NCBI GenBank assembly: GCA_022885665.1
Contig: JAGQDJ010000059.1
Location: forward strand, 124,001 to 188,000
Direction: 5' to 3'
DNA: 64,000 nt
Source of the DNA: Triops longicaudatus
Taxonomy: Eukaryota; Arthropoda; Branchiopoda; Notostraca; Triopsidae
Part shown: in pieces, positions 59,493-64,000 of the stretch
Position numbering within the stretch: position 1 is the first letter of the stretch
How the letters are laid out: each line of letters opens with the position of its first letter
Notes under the pieces: model-generated
Told to the model about the DNA's origin: nothing
Databases searched by the model: none
What the model saw: only the letters and a program-made list of their open reading frames with translations
Translations under genes and position numbers: made by a program

Positions 59493-62400
59493 CTGTATTT
59501 TTGAAAACGAGTCGCACCAATTGATTTCATTAATTCAAGCTTTGTCACTAATTTCTTCCAGCTTTAATTCAAAGAGGCTCAATTACAATAATGCAAGTTT
59601 CGTTATGGTTATTAAACGATTCTTCAAGATTTCGATAGGTTTTCCTCAAATACATAAATTTATTTCGTCTGAAAACAACAAAGCTCGCGACAAGTATAAC
59701 TCCACACAGCGGCGAGTTTTTAAAACCATTGCTCGGTTTGGGCGTTTCCCAAGTATGAAAATTCATCTTTCAAAGTTTATTAACTGAGTTTACGAAAAAA
59801 GTACTCCTTTTATACAATTTACGGATAAGGAACATGTTTTAGGTAAAGAAAGTAGGTATTGTGAGTAATTAGGAGTTACATGCCTTTTGAGCTCTCCGAC
59901 GCGTGATCCGCCATTTCCCGCCAAAAGGCTCCGAAGTTATGACAACATATCTTTCCCACGCTATTGCCGTCAGCGTTACGATTGAGTTGAGTCCAAAGAA
60001 GCCAACGCCCATCCCATAAAATTCACAACCTAACGTGAAAAGTTACACAAGGGCGAAAGTTAGGTAATTACACCATTTATTACTTCATTTCAATAAAACG
60101 TCTACACTTAACATAGGTTTCTGCATTAATTTACACACACTGCAAATTTGAGTTTCAGAATAAAGAAATTTTTTTTTTAAAAAAAGGCCCTATTCCTCTA
60201 GGTAGAAAAACGATTTTCAGCTTTTGTTGTTATTTCAAAAATTTAACTAGTCACTTTAATAACAAAGTACAGAATGGCACGCTTTGTAATGATTATTTCA
60301 AATTTGCAGGCTTCGATTTCTCACAGGTTCGCAGCCCGATGTCTTATAGCCTGCGTTAGACGATTACAGCGTTGTTGTGTGGAACCACAACCGCGTGCAG
60401 TAAGTCGGGTTGCCTTTGCGGTCGACGCTAGCTAGTTTGTCTTGCTGCCACATAAGACAATCAAATCAGGCAGAGCGCTAGAGTTTTCGCGCTACAAGTT
60501 TTAAATTCGCGGAATAGGACAAGCCCTCCCAATGTTATTCTTGAAATCGAGCTGAGCTTGACGGAAAAGTGTCAGTTATTTTCTTTCTCCAAAGTCGTTC
60601 TCGAGCAAAACTATGTGATTTATTATCCTGTATTTGAAAGTAATTATGAAAAGTTAGCTTAACTAAAAGTTGCGCGATATTTTTCACGACAAAGGATTTC
60701 TTCACAGGTTTACCACATGCCGGCTAAGCTAAGGCTTCCTTATTCCTTGTAACCAATACTGTGCAACCGACTATATTGAAGCGACTTCTCTGTACTGGCC
60801 TCATTAGTGAGTTTTTGTATGACGTGTTCTACCATGTAATGTTCCACGTAAATTGGAAGGATACTGAAGACTTTATCATTGTGTCACGTTCGCCTTTTCA
60901 TCTCTAGGAACGATCCATTCGTCCTGCGTGCTGTAAATCCCTTTTGACTGTTGCCATGGGCCTAGTTGTTACTATGTAAAGCATGTTAACAACACTTACG
61001 GAAGGTTTCTTCCTGTCAATGGGCCGGACAAATATCGCTTCGCCATTCGTTGCCTCTCAGAGACGCTTTTCGAACGTTTCCATTCAGTGTTCAGCCAACC
61101 GCTGAATGCAACGCACATATACAGTGTGTTATCTTAAGACGAATCAAAGACCACGTACCTTCCAGGAACGTTGATTCATTAACTGACTCGTTATTATCAA
61201 CAATTCCTCTCTACTTCTGAAAACTTTTTTACTTCTGCAGTCAATATTCTTGAAATTCTCCTTCTCATTTTTTCTCAAGCAAGAAACTAACAGAGTGAAA
61301 ACCTTTAAAACTTTTATAAGACTCTAGTGAACTTTTCACGCATGCATTGTTCCACTCATCCATTCTGTCTTAGGGTTAGCGTATCGACTTACAACGTTGA
61401 CATCACCGCTCGCCGTGAAAGCAGGTTTTGAATTACTACACTGGCAAAGCCCGGAGTGAATAACAAGATGATGACGGTAATGAAAGCTGTTTATCGCTGG
61501 CTTATTAATTAACGTAACATGTTCACTGTTTGATTACAGTGCATCTTACCTTGTTTGCCGAAAGCCCAGCGGCCATTGAACGACGAGTATGCCGCCATGG
61601 GGTGCAGAAAGGAGGCACAGAAATCGCTTGTTGCCAGATTCATGATAAAGATATTTGCTGGAGACCTCAAACGCCGAAACCTGTACAAGAGATTCCATTA
61701 CCGGTATGAAACCAACTACCCTTTTAAATCATAAAGTCTAAAAGAGCTTTATCCTACTGAGCAGAACAACCTTTAATATCAAATAAGACGTAAAAACTCA
61801 AAAAGAGCTACCGTCAACAGTTTTATTTAAAAAAAACGCACTTTTTAAATTTTTTATGTCTATTTCGACTAACTTTTTAGTACAAACAAAAAAGAAATGT
61901 GGCTATACAGAATACCGTGCAGGAGTTGAATAAGCTGCCGAGTTTTTAATTCTGTAGTGGCACGTGTGATTACTATATTGTTAAGACGCGTTCAAAATTA
62001 CGGGTACAATTTGAACGCGGACAAGAAATAGCCCGAGAAAAATTCAGCAATAGCATTTTTTTTCGTAGATAAATTCTTCTCGACTTTATTGTGGAGAAAC
62101 TGAACACTATGGGTAACTTTTTTTAAAAGTAGTGACTTCAGTTATTTTAGCGAAAATATGAATGAAGAAAGAACGACAGAAAAAGAGGTAATCAAGCCGT
62201 TAAACTTAAATTCCTTCCCGTATTCGCACATTTTTGTACTTCTCGTGGTTTCTACTACTACTTCCCATTTTTGCTTGTGCATAGTATTTTGGACTTTGAT
62301 GGTGATTTTTTTTATTGAGTTTTAGTACCATTTTCATCACAAGTCGCGAGTTTACTGACCACGACGCGCTCCTCCAAAAACCCACAAGCTATGACACGGG

Positions 62401-64000
62401 AAAAGGGACGGAGTTCCCTGGGTAATTTTTAAACACGGAATTTACTTGAAGTCAGGATATTGTGGCTGTATTTCGATTTAGGTAGCAGAAGGATTGGCCA
62501 ACACACTATTTTCTAGGGAAAACAGAGCATCTAACCGTCACTGTTACCTCCTAGTAGTGAAAATTCTAAAGCACTAGCAAGTGCTAGCAGAAACTGCATT
62601 GATCTCAACCTTGGTGCGAAATGTGTCCAAACAAATTATTCAAAATAACCCAAATGGACGATTCGATTTTTAGACGGAAGAGGAAAGAAAGAAAACGTTG
62701 TAAGGCCCGGTATACACAAACCTCTTACATGAGAAAAACTCGGGAAATTGCCAGACGTCATATTGTAAAAACGGTGGGAAAGTCAAAGAATCCATTTTTG
62801 TATTAATATTACTGTTAGAGGCATCTACTGCATTTGTCTGATATGCAAAACAAAACACTTTTCATTAATTTTTTAAAGTATGTTTGAATTTTTGCCAGTT
62901 CTACGGTAAATAGAAGTAGGGCAAGCTGCTGCATAGGTCTGATTTTAGAAATCCTTAGTGGCAAGAAAAAGAAATCAGTCTGATTTCTTTTTGTGATGTT
63001 ATGTCTGACGTTCAAGCTTTTGAATGTCCGCATATACAGAGTTGCCATTTACTTTCGTTTGCTCTCCGTTGTAGTCACTCAGACCTACCCTGCACGGAGG
63101 GAGCGATGTCCCTTTCTCGTACTTTTCAAAAATTCTGGGAGTTAAGGCGCTGAACGCTTAAAGCCACGTGGGAACTAGAGCGCTTATGATGAATAACATG
63201 GGGACTCCTGCAGGTTCTAATCCCAAAACAGCTAGTACAAGTGTTATAATTTTAGCGTTAAGAATCTATAAAATCTAGCGTATGGTATTGACGTGCGTTT
63301 TATTTCCCGAAAAGTCTTTTGAAAGTTTGTAAAATTAAGCGCAAATTTGCTGATTTTCACTGAAACCTAAAATTTGAAAAAAATCTTCGTCATCACACTC
63401 TAGATTGCCTTAGGAGAACTTTTGACGCTAAGATTATACCAACTGGACAAGTCGTTTTGGAATTATACCCCGCGAAGCTTTTATGAACAATCTGAACGGT
63501 GTGGCCAAAACCAATGGAGCTCGGGGTGCCCCCTATGGAGGAAAAGGACGTACACTAGGTTTAATGGTTTTCCTACCCCCTTACATTAATCTTCTGGAAC
63601 TGGAAAACTTGTGTCCGTAAGTAGAAATGTCGTAGTAAAAAGTTTCCATTAACGCAATGAAAAGAAAGTATCGTCTTCTCGAGAGCTATTACATTATTTC
63701 TGATTACTTCTCCAATCGCAACGAAAAGACCTATAAAAGAATAAAGCGGGAGGTTTACCGTGTGGAAATCAGAAGAATCAGTCCATTGGCTGCTGATCCG
63801 ATGATTCCGATGATGGTCACGATACAGCCTAGCACGAAGTGCAATTGCCATGGTACCAGTCTCAAGAGCTGGATGTCTTCCGCGGTCCAAAAGACACTCG
63901 GGTCACTGTAGTTCACTACCACCATTTCCCAAGCGTCGATCCAGGTCGCTACCGTTGTCGAAACGGGTAGCAAAGTCTCGAATTCCTCCACGGGCGTGGG
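58128..64000 (-). CDS. Rhabdomeric-type (melanopsin/arthropsin-like) opsin, 5'-partial
   Basis: Exons (all -): 63759-64000 (open at window edge), 61550-61680, 59884-60029, 58128-59492; 627 residues plus stop. Seven membrane spans are recognisable. Numbering from the first visible codon, the retinal-binding lysine is Lys322 in LAKTS of helix 7. Tyr129 is at the helix-3 counterion position. Glu199 in the YIPEG motif is the distal counterion typical of r-opsins. Cys126 and Cys205 form the extracellular disulfide. NPLVY replaces NPxxY. The helix-3 motif is ERY, and the post-helix-7 motif is HPHFR where Gq opsins have HPKYR. A 280-residue Ser/Arg-rich tail carries kinase-like sites (RRKSSSSS, RRTST). 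The product should be a light-activated, Gq-coupled receptor in photoreceptor membrane. Subtype is uncertain; arthropsin or melanopsin-like is my best reading. Confidence 0.93.
59884..60029 (-). CDS. Opsin exon: helix 3 and second loop, GC donor
   Basis: Encodes GCEFYGMGVGFFGLNSIVTL, then TAIAWERYVVIT and TRRRAQK. The only splice that keeps the frame and gives a gap-free alignment of the RRA-to-IW spacing with cephalopod rhodopsin uses a GC donor (AAAAG/GCATGT) to the AG acceptor before exon 58128-59492. The GT two bases further would put the next exon in the wrong frame. Confidence 0.85.
61550..61680 (-). CDS. Opsin exon: first intracellular loop and helix 2
   Basis: Encodes RFRRLRSPANIFIMNLATSD and onward to NGRWAFGKQ, matching the conserved LRTPSNxxxxNLAxSD and FNxRWxFG motifs of opsins. 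It joins its neighbours in phase (starts after two split nucleotides, ends with one). The intron upstream (61681-63758, 2.1 kb) holds a truncated dispersed repeat at 62341-62575 and otherwise AT-rich sequence. The intron downstream is 60030-61549, with nothing recognised. Confidence 0.9.
62341..62575 (-). repeat. Dispersed repeat family, copy F (truncated), inside opsin intron 1
   Basis: Minus-orientation match: AAGTCGCGAG, ACGACGCGCTCCTCCAAAAA, CACAAGCTATGACACGGGAA, CCTGGGTAATTTTTAAACAC, GTGAAAATTCTAAAGCAC. Same truncation pattern as D and E. Confidence 0.7.
63759..64000 (-). CDS. Opsin exon with N-terminus and helix 1 (start outside or near window edge)
   Basis: Eighty codons are open from the window edge. 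They contain an extracellular N-terminus with one N-glycosylation sequon (NYS) and helix 1 (LGCIVTIIGIIGSAANGLIL). The only in-frame ATG seen is codon 26 (WEMVV); the upstream frame stays open to the edge, so the true start may lie beyond 64000. The exon ends in phase 2 at GTAAAC. Confidence 0.85.

Noticed and set aside
1..64000. CRISPR arrays, operons, rRNA or tRNA genes
   Set aside because: Read by eye on both strands; no regularly spaced identical repeats, no rRNA cores and no convincing tRNA A/B box pair. Short RNA genes could be missed without a covariance search.

Overview
This is eukaryotic, intron-rich, AT-rich animal DNA with no bacterial features. Degenerate TTAGG/CCTAA-like satellite patches, a rhabdomeric-type opsin and a Cad99C-type cadherin suggest an ecdysozoan invertebrate, most likely an arthropod. 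The species cannot be told from the sequence alone.

Layout. (1) 1-7.9 kb holds no recognised gene. It has two promoter-like zones (about 1.33-1.55 kb on the minus strand, 2.7-3.04 kb on the plus strand) and a perfect 177-bp hAT-type MITE with an 8-bp target duplication (6795-6971). (2) 7.96-9.76 kb (-) holds the last exons of a coiled-coil protein I cannot name; possible upstream exons lie at 27.5 and 30.2 kb. (3) 9.8-32 kb is a long gene-poor stretch with dispersed repeats, a Tc1-like MITE, a hAT transposase pseudogene, and isolated promoter motifs (an NRF-1 site, a perfect RFX X-box, a CRE). (4) 32.36-48.48 kb (-) is a complete 29-coding-exon gene for the PCDH15/Cad99C cadherin (1570 aa): signal peptide, 11 cadherin repeats, membrane-adjacent domain, one membrane span and a C-terminal PDZ ligand. 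All splice phases join in frame. (5) 48.5-56.8 kb is gene-poor. It holds the largest TTAGG-like patch, which switches strand in its middle, a (TA)23 run, a Tigger-like remnant and a TIR-bearing element. (6) 56.85-64.0 kb (-) is an r-opsin gene that is 5'-truncated by the window edge, with an unusual GC-AG intron and candidate alternative C-terminal exons.

The two confident genes belong to different systems: a microvillar or stereociliary adhesion cadherin and a light-sensing GPCR. Rhabdomeric photoreceptors are microvillar, so co-expression is conceivable, but nothing here shows it. No prokaryote-style defence or novel enzymatic system was found. The most distinctive signals are the opsin's ERY and HPHFR motifs with its possible alternative tail, the conserved calcium-poor linkers of the cadherin, and a dispersed repeat family with six copies spread through introns and spacers.
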